A stretch of DNA of 64,000 bases from Oasisia sp. SBJ-2009 (taxonomy: Eukaryota > Annelida > Polychaeta > Sabellida > Siboglinidae), in assembly GCA_964017155.1 (NCBI GenBank), contig OZ024860.1, positions 53,562,056 through 53,626,055 on the forward strand. Direction: 5' to 3'. Positions 14,101 through 24,690 of this stretch are shown in pieces; the stretch's first letter is position 1; each line of letters begins with the position of its first letter. Under the pieces are notes generated by a model that ran no database searches, was not told the origin of the DNA, and worked only from the letters and a program-made list of their open reading frames with translations. The position numbers and the translations under genes were made by a program.

Positions 14101-14941
14101 TAATACCAACATTGAGGTGGGCCCGACTTGTACATGAATGCCTACACTTGCGGGCGCGTACCTTCAAGCGCACTGTCTCATAAAAGCACGTATACTCTCA
14201 ATTTGTGTTCAGTATTTCACTATTTGGCACTGATGTACAAGTCGGACCCACCTCAATGTTGCTATTATATCAGTATTTTTGCCAACATTTGTTACTTGAT
14301 TAAATTAATTCATTCAATTATAATCATCTTGCGCGTATTTATGTTTTATAAACAGCGCGTCTTGGCAAACTTTTGAGGTCGAAAAGACAGCGCGATTTGT
14401 GCCAGTCGCAAGCGCAGCGGTCACTATTTCCCTATTTGGCACTTATGTACAAGTCGGACCCACCTCAATGTTGCTATTATATCAGTATTTTTGGCCAACA
14501 TTTGATACTTGATTAAATTAATTCATTCAATTATAATCATCTTGCGCGTATTTATGTTTTATAAACAGCGCGTCTTGGCAAACGTTTGGGGTCGAAAAGA
14601 CAGCGCGACTTGTGCCAGTCGCAAGCGCTGCGGTGCATGTTACTGCACTGTGCATATGGAATGAGCGATGTACAGTTTGTTTATGCCGACCACGCTGTCT
14701 TTTCGACCTCAAAAGTCTGCTAAGACGCGCTGTATATAAAACATAAATATGTGCAAGATCATTATAATTGATAGAATTAATAAAATCAAGTATCAATTTT
14801 GGCAAAGATACAGTTATAATACCAACATTGAGGTGGGCCCGACTTGTACATAAATGCCTACACTTGCGGGCGCGTACCTTCACGCGCACTCTCTCATAAA
14901 AGCACGTATACTCTCAATTTGTTTTCAGAATTTCACTATTT
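5173..14941. repeat. 1221-bp higher-order repeat run (8 copies)
   Basis: The pattern full unit, short unit, full unit repeats every 1221 bp, with copies starting at 5173, 6394, 7615, 8837, 10058, 11279, 12500 and 13721. The usual order is type 1, short, type 2. The copy at 7615 starts with a type 2 unit, and the one step of 1222 bp is caused by the chimeric unit at 8332. Confidence 0.9.
8332..8836. repeat. Chimeric full unit (type 2 with a type 1 patch)
   Basis: The left arm, first spacer and second spacer are type 2 (cgtttggggtcg, gatgtacag, tttgttttcag). The right arm from about 8643 to 8700 has type 1 variants (gatgattataattgattg, aaattcatg, caaatattgg). The extra base of type 1 makes this unit 505 bp. 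This looks like a gene conversion tract or a crossover product. Confidence 0.82.
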
Positions 14942-16454
14942 GGCACTTATGTACAAGTCGGACCCACCTCAATGTTGCTATTATATCACTATTTTTGGCC
15001 AACATTTGATACTTGATTAAATTAATTCATTCAATTATAATCATGTTGCGCGTATTTATGTTTTATAAACAGCGCGTCTTGGCAAACGTTTGGGGTCGAA
15101 AAGACAGCGCGACTTGTGCCAGTCGCAAGCGCTGCGGTGCATGTTACTGCACTGTGCATATGGAATGAGCGATGTACAGTTTGTTTATGCCGACCACGCT
15201 GTCTTTTCGACCTCAAAAGTCTGCTAAGACGCGCTGTATATAAAACATAAATATGTGCAAGATCATTATAATTGATAGAATTAATAAAATCAAGTATCAA
15301 TTTTGGCAAAGATACAGTTATAATACCAACATTGAGGTGGGCCCGACTTGTACATAAATGCCTACACTTGCGGGCGCGTACCTTCACGCGCACTCTCTCA
15401 TAAAAGCACGTATACTCTCAATTTGTTTTCAGAATTTCACTATTTGGCACTTATGTACAAGTCGGACCCACCTCAATGTTGCTATTATATCACTATTTTT
15501 GGCCAACATTTGATACTTGATTACATTAATTCATTCAATTATAATCATCTTGCGCGTATTTATGTTTTATAAACAGCGCGTCTTGGCAAACGTTTGGGGT
15601 CGAAAAGACAGCGCGGCTTGTGCCAGTCGCAAGCGCTGCGGTGCATGTTACTGCACTGTGCATATGGAATGAGCGATGTACAGTTTGTTTATGCCGACCA
15701 CGCTGTCTTTTCGACCTCAAAAGTCTGCTAAGACGCGCTGTATATAAAACATAAATATGTGCAAGATCATTATAATTGATAGAATTAATAAAATCAAGTA
15801 TCAATTTTGGCTAAGATACAGTTATAATACCAACATTGAGGTGGGCCCGACTTGTACATAAATGCCTACACTTGCGGGCGCGTACCTTCACGCGCACTCT
15901 CTCATAAAAGCACGTATACTCTCAATTTGTTTTCAGAATTTCACTATTTGGCACTTATGTACAAGTCGGACCCACCTCAATGTTGCTATTATATCACTAT
16001 TTTTGGCCAACATTTGATACTTGATTAAATTAATTCATTCAATTATAATCATCTTGCGCGTATTTATGTTTTATAAACAGCGCGTCTTGGCAAACTTTTG
16101 AGGTCGAAAAGACAGCGCGATTTGTGCCAGTCGCAAGCGCAGCGGTGCATGTTACTGCGCTGTGCATATGGAATGAGCGATAAACAGTTTGTTTATGCCG
16201 ACCACGCTGTCTTTTCGACCTCAAATGTCTGCTAAGACGCGCTGTATATAAAACATTAATATGCGCAAGATGATTATAATTGATTGAATTAACAAATTCA
16301 TGTATCAAATATTGGCAAAGATACAGTTATAATACCAACATTGAGGTGGGCCCGACTTGTACATGAATGCCTACACTTGCGGGCGCGTACCTTCACGCGC
16401 ACTGTCTCATAAAAGCACGTATACTCTCAATTTGTGTTCAGTATTTCACTATTT
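14438..16454. repeat. Run of four consecutive full units without short units
   Basis: Full units begin at 14438, 14942, 15446 and 15950 at 504-bp steps, breaking the 1221-bp pattern. The first three are type 2 and the last is type 1. The unit at 15446 shares two private variants (gcgcggcttg, and ggctaagatac in place of ggcaaagatac) with the unit at 11996. Confidence 0.85.
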
Positions 16455-17765
16455 GGCACTGATGTACAAGTCGGACCCACCTCAATGTTGCTATTATATC
16501 AGTATTTTTGCCAACATTTGTTACTTGATTAAATTAATTCATTCAATTATAATCATCTTGCGCGTATTTATGTTTTATAAACAGCGCGTCTTGGCAAACT
16601 TTTGAGGTCGAAAAGACAGCGCGATTTGTGCCAGTCGCAAGCGCAGCGGTCACTATTTCCCTATTTGGCACTTATGTACAAGTCGGACCCACCTCAATGT
16701 TGCTATTATATCAGTATTTTTGGCCAACATTTGATACTTGATTAAATTAATTCATTCAATTATAATCATCTTGCGCGTATTTATGTTTTATAAACAGCGC
16801 GTCTTGGCAAACGTTTGGGGTCGAAAAGACAGCGCGACTTGTGCCAGTCGCAAGCGCTGCGGTGCATGTTACTGCACTGTGCATATGGAATGAGCGATGT
16901 ACAGTTTGTTTATGCCGACCACGCTGTCTTTTCGACCTCAAAAGTCTGCTAAGACGCGCTGTATATAAAACATAAATATGTGCAAGATCATTATAATTGA
17001 TAGAATTAATAAAATCAAGTATCAATTTTGGCAAAGATACAGTTATAATACCAACATTGAGGTGGGCCCGACTTGTACATAAATGCCTACACTTGCGGGC
17101 GCGTACCTTCACGCGCACTCTCTCATAAAAGCACGTATACTCTCAATTTGTTTTCAGAATTTCACTATTTGGCACTTATGTACAAGTCGGACCCACCTCA
17201 ATGTTGCTATTATATCACTATTTTTGGCCAACATTTGATACTTGATTAAATTAATTCATTCAATTATAATCATCTTGCGCGTATTTATGTTTTATAAACA
17301 GCGCGTCTTGGCAAACGTTTGGGGTCGAAAAGACAGCGCGACTTGTGCCAGTCGCAAGCGCTGCGGTGCATGTTACTGCACTGTGCATATGGAATGAGCG
17401 ATGTACAGTTTGTTTATGCCGACCACGCTGTCTTTTCGACCTCAAAAGTCTGCTAAGACGCGCTGTATATAAAACATAAATATGTGCAAGATCATTATAA
17501 TTGATAGAATTAATAAAATCAAGTATCAATTTTGGCAAAGATACAGTTATAATACCAACATTGAGGTGGGCCCGACTTGTACATAAATGCCTACACTTGC
17601 GGGCGCGTACCTTCACGCGCACTGTCTCATAAAAGCACGTATACTCTCAATTTGTGTTCAGTATTTCACTATTTGGCACTGATGTACAAGTCGGACCCAC
17701 CTCAATGTTGCTATTATATCAGTATTTTTGGCCAACATTTGATACTTGATTAAATTAATTCATTC

Positions 17766-20445
17766 AATTACAATCATCTTGCGCGTATTTATGTTTTATA
17801 AACAGCGCGTCTTGGCAAACTTTTGTGGTCGAAAAGACAGCGCGATTTGTGCCAGTCGCAAGCGCAGCGGTCACTATTTCCCTATTTGGCACTTATGTAC
17901 AAGTCGGACCCACCTCAAAGTTGCTATTATATCAGTATTTTTGCCAACATTTGATACTTGATTAAATTAATTCATTCAATTACAATCATCTTGCGCGTAT
18001 TTATGTTTTATTAATAGCGCGTCTTGGCAAACTGTTGAGGTCGAAAAGACAGCGCGATTTGTGCCAGTCGCAAGCGCAGCGGTGCATGTTTCTGCGCTGT
18101 GCATATGAAATGAGCGATAAACAGTTTGTTTATGCCGACCACGCTGTCTTTTCGACCTCAAAAGTCTGCTAAGACGCGCTATATATAAAACATTAATATG
18201 CGCAAGATGATTATAATTGATTGAATTAACAAAATCAAGTATCAAATGTTGGCAAAGATACTGTTATAATACCAAAATTGAGGTGGGCCCGACTTGTACA
18301 TAAATGCCTACACTTGCGGGCGCGTACCTTCACGCGCACTCTCTCATAAAATCACGTATACTCTAAATTTTTGTTCAGTATTTCACTATTTGGCACTTAT
18401 GTACACGTCGGACCCACCTCAATGTTGCTATTATATCAGTATTTTTGCCAACATTTGATACTTGATTAAATTAATTCATTCAATTATAATCATCTTGCGC
18501 GTATTTATGTTTTATAAACAGCGCGTCTTGGCAAACTTTTGAGGTCGAAAAGAGAGCGCGATTTGTGCCAGTCGCAAGCTCAGCGGTCACTATTTCCCTA
18601 TTTGGCACTTATGTACAAGTCGGACCCACCACAATGTTGCTATTATATCACTATTTTTGGCCAACATTTGATACTTGATTAAATTAACTCATTCAATTAT
18701 AATCATCTTGCGCGTATTTATGTTTTATAAACAGCGCGTCTTGGCAAACTTTTGTGGTCGAAAAGACAGCGCGATTTGTGCCAGTCGCAAGCGCAGCGGT
18801 CACTACTTCCCTATTTGGCACTTATGTACAAGTCGGACCCACCTCAATGTTGCTATTATATCACTATTTTTGGCCAACATTTGATACTTGATTAAATTAA
18901 TTCATTCAATGATAATCATCTTGCGCGTATTTATGTTTTATAAACAGCGCGTCTTGGCAAACGTTTGGGGTCGAAAAGACAGCACGATTTGTGCCAGTCG
19001 CAAGCGCAGCGGTGCATGTTTCTGCGCTGTGCATATGAAATGAGCGATAAACAGTTTGTTTATGCCGACCACGCTGTCTTTTCGACCTCAAAAGTCTGCT
19101 AAGACGCGCTATATATAAAACATTAATATGCGCAAGATGATTATAATTGATTGAATTAACAAAATCAAGTATCAAATGTTGGCAAAGATACAGTTATAAT
19201 ACCAAAATTGAGGTGGGCCTGACTTGTACATAAATGCCTACACTTGCGGGCGCGTACCTTCACGCGCACTCTCTCATAAAATCACGTATACTCTAAATTT
19301 TTGTTCAGTATTTCACTATTTGGCACTTATGTACACGTCGGACCCACCTCAATGTTGCTATTATATCAGTATTTTTGCCAACATTTGATACTTGATTAAA
19401 TTAATTCATTCAATTATAATCATCTTGCGCGTATTTATGTTTTATAAACAGCGCGTCTTGGCAAACTTTTGAGGTCGAAAAGACAGCGCGATTTGTGCCA
19501 GTCGCAAGCTCAGCGGTCACTATTTCCCTATTTGGCACTTATGTACAAGTCGGACCCACCACAATGTTGCTATTATATCACTATTTTTGGCCAACATTTG
19601 ATACTTGATTAAATTAATTCATTCAATTACAATCATCTTGCGCGTATTTATGTTTTATAAACAGCGCGTCTTGGCAAACTTTTGTGGTCGAAAAGACAGC
19701 GCGATTTGTGCCAGTCGCAAGCGCAGCGGTCACTATTTCCCTATTTGGCACTTATGTACAAGTCGGACCCACCTCAAAGTTGCTATTATATCAGTATTTT
19801 TGCCAACATTTGATACTTGATTAAATTAATTCATTCAATTACAATCATCTTGCGCGTATTTATGTTTTATTAATAGCGCGTCTTGGCAAACTGTTGAGGT
19901 CGAAAAGACAGCGCGATTTGTGCCAGTCGCAAGCGCAGCGGTGCATGTTAATGCGCTGTGCATATGGAATGAGCGATAATCAGTTTGTTTATGCCGACCA
20001 CGCTGTCTTTTCACCCTCAAAAGTCTGCTAAGACGCGCTGTATATAAAACATTAATATGCGCAAGATGGTTATAATTGATTGAATTAACAAAATCAAGTA
20101 TCAAATATTGGCAAAGATACAGTTATAATACCAAAATTGAGTTGGGCCCGACTTGTACATGAATGCCTACACTTGCGGGCGCGTACCTTCACGCGCACTC
20201 TCTCATAAAAGCACGTATACTCTCAATTTTTGTTCAGTATTTCACTATTTGGTACTTATGTACACGTCATACCCACCTCAATGTTGCTATTATATCAGTA
20301 TTTTTGCCAACATTTGATACTTGATTAAATTAATTCATTCAATTATAATCATCTTGCGCGTATTTACGTTTTATAAACAGCGCGTCTTGGCAAACTTTTG
20401 AGGTCGAAAAGACAGCGCGATTTGTGCCAGTCGCAAGCTCAGCGG
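17766..20445. repeat. Diverged edge of satellite A with 930-bp period
   Basis: The period changes to 929-930 bp, equal to one full unit plus two short units. Short-unit junctions (cagcggtcactatttccc or close variants) lie near 17871, 18587, 18800, 19517 and 19730. Private changes include caattacaatc, ttttgtggtcg, ttattaatagcgcg, caagctcagcgg and atcacgtatactctaaat. The blocks starting near 17746 and 19605 (1859 bp apart) share changes missing from the block near 18675. The last arm ends at 20445. Raised divergence next to a foreign sequence is typical of satellite edges. Confidence 0.85.
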
Positions 20446-20446
20446 A
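20443..20446. other. Junction between satellite A and satellite B
   Basis: Satellite A reads up to caagctcagcgg. Satellite B follows with aattctgttgaaaag, which in intact alpha monomers is preceded by gcacgg. The three bases cgg fit both sides, so the join is ambiguous over 20443-20445 and looks like microhomology joining. The break in satellite A lies at cagcgg, the place where all short units jump. Confidence 0.9.
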
Positions 20447-20487
20447 ATTCTGTTGAAAAGAATGTAAACAGACATTTACGCTTCCCC
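20446..20487 (+). repeat. Partial first alpha monomer at the junction
   Basis: Only the tail of a 187-bp alpha is present, including the extra 8-bp form (gacatttacgcttcccc). The first complete beta monomer starts at 20488 and has the rare variants cccgtcgacgg at its start and ccccggtagacgg at the next box. Confidence 0.85.
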
Positions 20488-21035
20488 AACTGATCCCCCG
20501 TCGACGGATCGGACTTTGTCGTTTTCCTCGATTTGTTTCCAAAAGTTGGCAAGACGACGCGCACGGTCAGTTGGTTTCGTCGAGAGAGTCGTAGTTACAC
20601 TCCGTGCGTGGAATACGCCCGAGAAGACCGACCGGCGCGTCGAACTTGGCCGTTTCTCTCGATTCTCAAAACTGATCCCCGGTAGACGGATCGGACTTTG
20701 TGGTTTTCCTCGATTTGTGCAACTATCACCCTGTTAAGGTCGCCAAGTGCCTCGTCACCTCATCTAGTTAGTGGTTCATTATTACTCCCGCCGTTTACCC
20801 AGCGGTCGGCACGGAATTCTGTTGAAAAGAATGTAAACATACTTCCCCAACTGATCCCCCGTAGACGGATCGGACTTTGTCGTTTTCCTCGATTTGTGCA
20901 ACTATCACCCTGTTAAGGTCGCCAAATGTCTTGACACCTCATCTAGTTAGTGGTTCATTATTACTCCCGCCGTTTACCCAGCGGTCGCCACGGAATTCTG
21001 TTGAAAAGAATGTAAACAGACATTTACGCTTCCCC

Positions 21036-21952
21036 AACTGATCCCCCGTTGACGGATCGGACTTTGTCGTTTTCCTCGATATGTTTCCAAAAGTTGGCAA
21101 GACGACGCGCACGGTCAGTTGGTTTCGTCGAGAGAGTCGTAGTTACACCCCTTGCGTGGCACACGCCCGAGAAGACCGACCGGCGCGTCGAACTTGGCCG
21201 TTTCTCTCGATTCTCAAAACTGATCCCCCGTAGACGGATCGGACTTTGTCGTTTTCCTCGATTTGTGCAACTATCACCCTGTTAAGGCCGCCAAATGTCT
21301 TGACACCTCATCTAGTTAGTGGTTCATTATTACTCCCGCCGTTTACCCAGCGGTCGCCACGGAATTGTGTTGAAAAGAATGTAAACAGACATTTACGCTT
21401 CCCCAACTGATCCCCCGTTGACGGATCGGACTTTGTCGTTTTGCTCGATTTGTTTCCAAAAGTTGGCAAGACGACGCGCACGGTCAGTTGGTTTCGTCGA
21501 GAGAGTCGTAGTTACACTCCGTGCGTGGAATACGCCAGAGAAGACCGACCGGCGCGTCGAACTTGTCCGTTTCTCTCGATTCTCAAAACTGATCCCCCGT
21601 AAGCGGATCGGACTTTGTCGTTTTCCTCGATTTGTGCAACTATCACCCTGTTAAGGTCGCCAAATGCCTCGTCACCTCATCTAGTTAGTGGTTCATTATT
21701 ACTCCCGCCGTTTACCCAGCGGTCGGCACGGAATTCTGTTGAAAAGAATGTAAACATACTTCCCCAACTGATCCCCCGTAGACGGATCGGACTTTGTCGT
21801 TTTCCTCGATTTGTGCAACTATCACCCTGTTAAGGTCGCCAAATGTCTTGACACCTCATCTAGTTAGTGGTTCATTATTACTCCCGCCGTTTACCCAGCG
21901 GTCGCCACGGAATTCTGTTGAAAAGAATGTAAACAGACATTTACGCTTCCCC
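21036..21952 (+). repeat. 917-bp higher-order repeat, copy 1
   Basis: Composition by length is 369 + 369 + 179. It carries a beta with ccagagaagacc and cttgtccgtttc, then an alpha with cccgtaagcgg. The next copy follows directly. Confidence 0.82.
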
Positions 21953-22869
21953 AACTGATCCCCCCTTGACGGATCGGACTTTGTCGTTTTCCTCGATATG
22001 TTTCCAAAAGTTGGCAAGACGACGGGCACGGTCAGTTGGTTTCGTCGAGAGAGTCGTAGTTACACCCCATGCGTGGCACACGCCCGAGAAGACCGACCGG
22101 CGCGTCGAACTTGGCCGTTTCTCTCGATTCTCAAAACTGATCCCCCGTAGACGGATCGGACTTTGTCGTTTTGCTCGATTTGTGCAACTATCACCCTGTT
22201 GAGGTCGCCATATGTCTTGACACCTCATCTAGTTAGTGGTTCATTATTACTCCCGCCGTTTACCCAGCGGTCGCCACGGAATTATGTTGAAAAGAATGTA
22301 AACAGACATTTACGCTTCCCCAACTGATCCCCCGTTGACGGATCGGACTTTGTCGTTTTGCTCGATTTGTTTCCAAAAGTTGGCAAGACGACGCGCACGG
22401 TCAGTTGGTTTCGTCGAGAGAGTCGTAGTTACATTCCGTGCGTGGAATACGCCAGAGAAGACCGACCGGCGCGTCGAACTTGTCCGTTTCTCTCGATTCT
22501 CAAAACTGATCCCCCTTAAGCGGATCGGACTTTGTCGTTTTCCTCGATTTGTGCAACTATCACCCTGTTAAGGTCGCCAAATGCCTCGTCACCTCATCTA
22601 GTTAGTGGTTCATTATTACTCCCGCCGTTTACCCAGCGGTCGGCACGGAATTCTGTTGAAAAGAATGTAAACAGACTTCCCCAACTGATCCCCCGTAGAC
22701 GGATCGGACTTTGTCGTTTTCCTCGATTTGTGCAACTATCACCCTGTTAAGGTCGCCAACTGTCTTGACACCTCATCTAGTTAGTGGTTCATTATTACTC
22801 CCGCCGTTTACCCAGCGGTCGCCACGGAATTCTGTTGAAAAGAATGTAAACAGACATTTACGCTTCCCC
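21953..22869 (+). repeat. 917-bp higher-order repeat, copy 2
   Basis: Follows copy 1 at exactly 917 bp. It differs by a few bases, among them ccccccttgacgg at its start, gacgggcacgg, and cccttaagcgg. A third, partial copy begins at 22870 and then grades into a 1639-bp period (22870 against 24509). Confidence 0.82.
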
Positions 22870-23960
22870 AACTGATCCCCCCTTGACGGATCGGACTTTG
22901 TCGTTTTCCTCGATATGTTTCCAAAAGTTGGCAAGACGACGGGCACGGTCAGTTGGTTTCGTCGAGAGAGTCGTAGTTACACCCCTTGCGTGGCACACGC
23001 CCGAGAAGACCGACCGGCGCGTCGAACTTGGCCGTTTCTCTCGATTCTCAAAACTGATCCCCCGTAGACGGATCGGACTTTGTCGTTTTCCTCGATTTGT
23101 GCAACTATCACCCTGTTAAGGTCGCAAAATGTCTTGACACATCATCTAGTTAGTGGTTCATTATTACTCCCGCCGTTTACCCAGCGGTCGCCACGGAATT
23201 ATGTTGAAAAGAATGTAAACATACATTTACGCTTCCCCAACTGATCCCCCGTTGACGGATCGGACTTTGTCGTTTTGCTCGATTTGTTTCCAAAAGTTGG
23301 CAAGACGACGCGCACGGTCAGTTGGTTTCGTCGAGAGAGTCGTAGTTACACTCCGTGCGTGGAATACGCCAGAGAAGACCGACCGGCGCGTCGAACTTGG
23401 CCGTTTCTCTCGATTCTCAAAACTGATCCCCCGTAAGCGGATCGGACTTTGTCGTTTTCCTCGATTTGTGCAACTATCACCCTGTTAAGGTCGCCAAATG
23501 CCTCGTCACCTCATCTAGTTAGTGGTTCATTATTACTCCCGCCGTTTACCCAGCGGTCGGCACGGAATTCTGTTGAAAAGAATGTAAACAGACTTCCCCA
23601 ACTGATCCCCCGTAGACGGATCGGACTTTGTCGTTTTGCTCGATTTGTTTCCAAAAGTTGGCAAGACGACGCGCACGGTCAGTTGGTTTCGTCGAGAGAG
23701 TCGTAGTTACACTCCGTGCGTGGAATACGCCCGAGAAGACCGACCGGCGCGTCGAACTTGGCCGTTTCTCTCGATTCTCAAAACTGATCCCCCGTAGACG
23801 GATCGGACTTTGTCGTTTTCCTCGATTTGTGCAACTATCACCCTTTTAAGGTCGCCAAATGCCTCGTCACCTCATCTAGTTAGTGGTTCATTATTACTCC
23901 CGCCGTTTACCCAGCGGTCGGCACGGAATGCTGTTGAAAAGAATGTAAACAGACTTCCCC

Positions 23961-24142
23961 AACTGATCCCCCGTAGACGGATCGGACTTTGTCGTTTTCC
24001 TCGATTTGTTTCCAAAAGTTGGCAAGACGACGCGCACGGTCAGTTGGTTTCGTCGAGAGAGTCGTAGTTACACTCCGTGCGTGGAATACGCCCGAGAAGA
24101 CCGACCGGCGCGTCGAACTTGGCCGTTTCTCTCGATTCTCAA
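23961..24142 (+). repeat. Representative beta monomer, subtype 1 (182 bp)
   Basis: The common box is followed by ttccaaaagttggcaagacg. Subtype 1 has ttacactccgtgcgtggaat in the middle and ends in cgtttctctcgattctcaaa. A 28S-like stretch lies on the minus strand around 24056-24075. Confidence 0.9.
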
Positions 24143-24193
24143 AACTGATCCCCCGTAGACGGATCGGACTTTGTGGTTTTCCTCGATTTGTGC

Positions 24194-24246
24194 AACTATC
24201 ACCCTGTTAAGGTCGCCAAATGCCTCGTCACCTCATCTAGTTAGTG
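24194..24246 (+). other. 28S rDNA-like segment, forward (representative alpha)
   Basis: The segment begins aactatcaccctgttaagg and continues gtcgccaaatgcctcgtca. By eye, against eukaryotic 28S from memory, about 33 of the first 37 bases match. Five extra bases (cctca) follow, then tctagttagtg against 28S tctaattagtg. This is domain IV, helix 69 loop to helix 71 and beyond, and includes the place where R2 retrotransposons insert and I-PpoI cuts. The bacterial 23S counterpart differs clearly (aacggtcctaaggtagcg), so the source is eukaryotic nuclear rDNA. It is a fragment, not an rRNA gene. Confidence 0.82.
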
Positions 24247-24248
24247 GT

Positions 24249-24293
24249 TCATTATTACTCCCGCCGTTTACCCAGCGGTCGGCACGGAATTCT
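24249..24293 (-). other. 28S rDNA-like segment, inverted (representative alpha)
   Basis: On the minus strand this reads gggtaaacggcgggagtaa followed by taatga. 28S has gggtaaacggcgggagtaac then tatga, immediately upstream of the forward segment. About 23 of 25 bases match in 24249-24273, including an unbroken run of 19. Weaker similarity continues to the gaattc at about 24288-24293. The upstream half of the 28S region is therefore inverted and placed just after the downstream half. Confidence 0.8.
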
Positions 24294-24321
24294 GTTGAAA
24301 AGAATGTAAACAGACTTCCCC

Positions 24322-24508
24322 AACTGATCCCCCGTAGACGGATCGGACTTTGTCGTTTTCCTCGATTTGTGCAACTATCACCCTGTTAAGGTCGCCAACT
24401 GTCTTGACACCTCATCTAGTTAGTGGTTCATTATTACTCCCGCCGTTTACCCAGCGGTCGCCACGGAATTCTGTTGAAAAGAATGTAAACAGACATTTAC
24501 GCTTCCCC
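24322..24508 (+). repeat. Representative alpha monomer, 187 bp
   Basis: Like the 179-bp alpha, but the tail reads agacatttacgcttcccc, an 8-bp gain that converts 361-bp dimers to 369 bp. The long form usually has cggtcgccacgg (the 179-bp form usually has cggtcggcacgg) and the derived tgtcttgacacc, so these variants travel together as a subfamily. Confidence 0.9.
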
Positions 24509-24690
24509 AACTGATCCCCCCTTGACGGATCGGACTTTGTCGTTTTCCTCGATATGTTTCCAAAAGTTGGCAAGACGACGGGCACGGTCAGTTGGTTTCG
24601 TCGAGAGAGTCGTAGTTACACCCCTTGCGTGGCACACGCCCGAGAAGACCGACCGGCGCGTCGAACTTGGCCGTTTCTCTCGATTCTCAA
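24509..24690 (+). repeat. Representative beta monomer, subtype 2 (182 bp)
   Basis: Same length and layout as subtype 1, but with ttacaccccttgcgtggcac in the middle. In this part of the array the start often reads ccccccttgacgg and the box ctcgatatg. It normally follows a 187-bp alpha. It is closer to 28S than subtype 1 at the acaccc position. Confidence 0.9.
24604..24623 (-). other. 28S rDNA-like segment in beta monomer
   Basis: The plus strand reads agagagtcgtagttacaccc. The reverse complement of 28S at helix 69 reads agagagtcatagttactccc, so 18 of 20 bases match. Flanking similarity (ttggtttcgtc against ttggctacctt) is weak. The same position in subtype 1 matches slightly less well. Confidence 0.6.

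Larger units (their letters stand above)
289..17765. repeat. Homogeneous interior of satellite A
   Basis: Full units (type 1 about 505 bp, type 2 about 504 bp) are interspersed with 13 short units. The short units start at 794, 2519, 3740, 4457, 5678, 6899, 8119, 9342, 10563, 11784, 13005, 14226 and 16455, and each is 212-213 bp long. Type 1 has gataaacag in the first spacer and aaattcatg in the right arm; type 2 has gatgtacag and aaaatcaag. Type 2 lacks one base in the right arm where type 1 has caaatattgg. Copies of the same type differ by only a few bases, which indicates active homogenisation. Confidence 0.93.
1..20445. repeat. Satellite A array (504-bp inverted-arm units)
   Basis: Tandem array with basic steps of 504 and 717 bp, the difference being a ~213-bp short unit. 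Full units consist of two arms in opposite orientation separated by two spacers. Copies are nearly identical through the interior and more diverged after about 17766. The sequence is AT-rich. Reading frames of 61-120 codons recur at the same steps on both strands, but they cross arms and spacers alike and match no protein family I know, so I do not call them genes. A satellite grown from a foldback or terminal-inverted-repeat element is a reasonable reading. No transposase, target-site duplication or array start is visible, because the array continues past the left edge. Confidence 0.96.
24143..24321 (+). repeat. Representative alpha monomer, 179 bp
   Basis: Order is common box (24143-24191), forward 28S-like segment (24194-24246), inverted 28S-like segment (24249 to about 24293), and a tail (gttgaaaagaatgtaaac, then agacttcccc). 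Some copies read gccaaatgcctcgtca as 28S does; others have the altered form ccaaatgtcttgacacc. Confidence 0.92.

Noticed and set aside
1095..17622. Recurring minus-strand frames of 89 and 120 codons and plus-strand frames of 61-82 codons in satellite A
   Set aside because: They repeat at the satellite period, overlap on both strands, run through inverted arms and spacers alike, and resemble no protein family. Their conservation is that of the DNA.
289..17765. Intact foldback transposon or MITE copies
   Set aside because: The inverted arms fit, but no target-site duplications or flanking unique DNA can be seen inside a tandem array, so the origin stays open.
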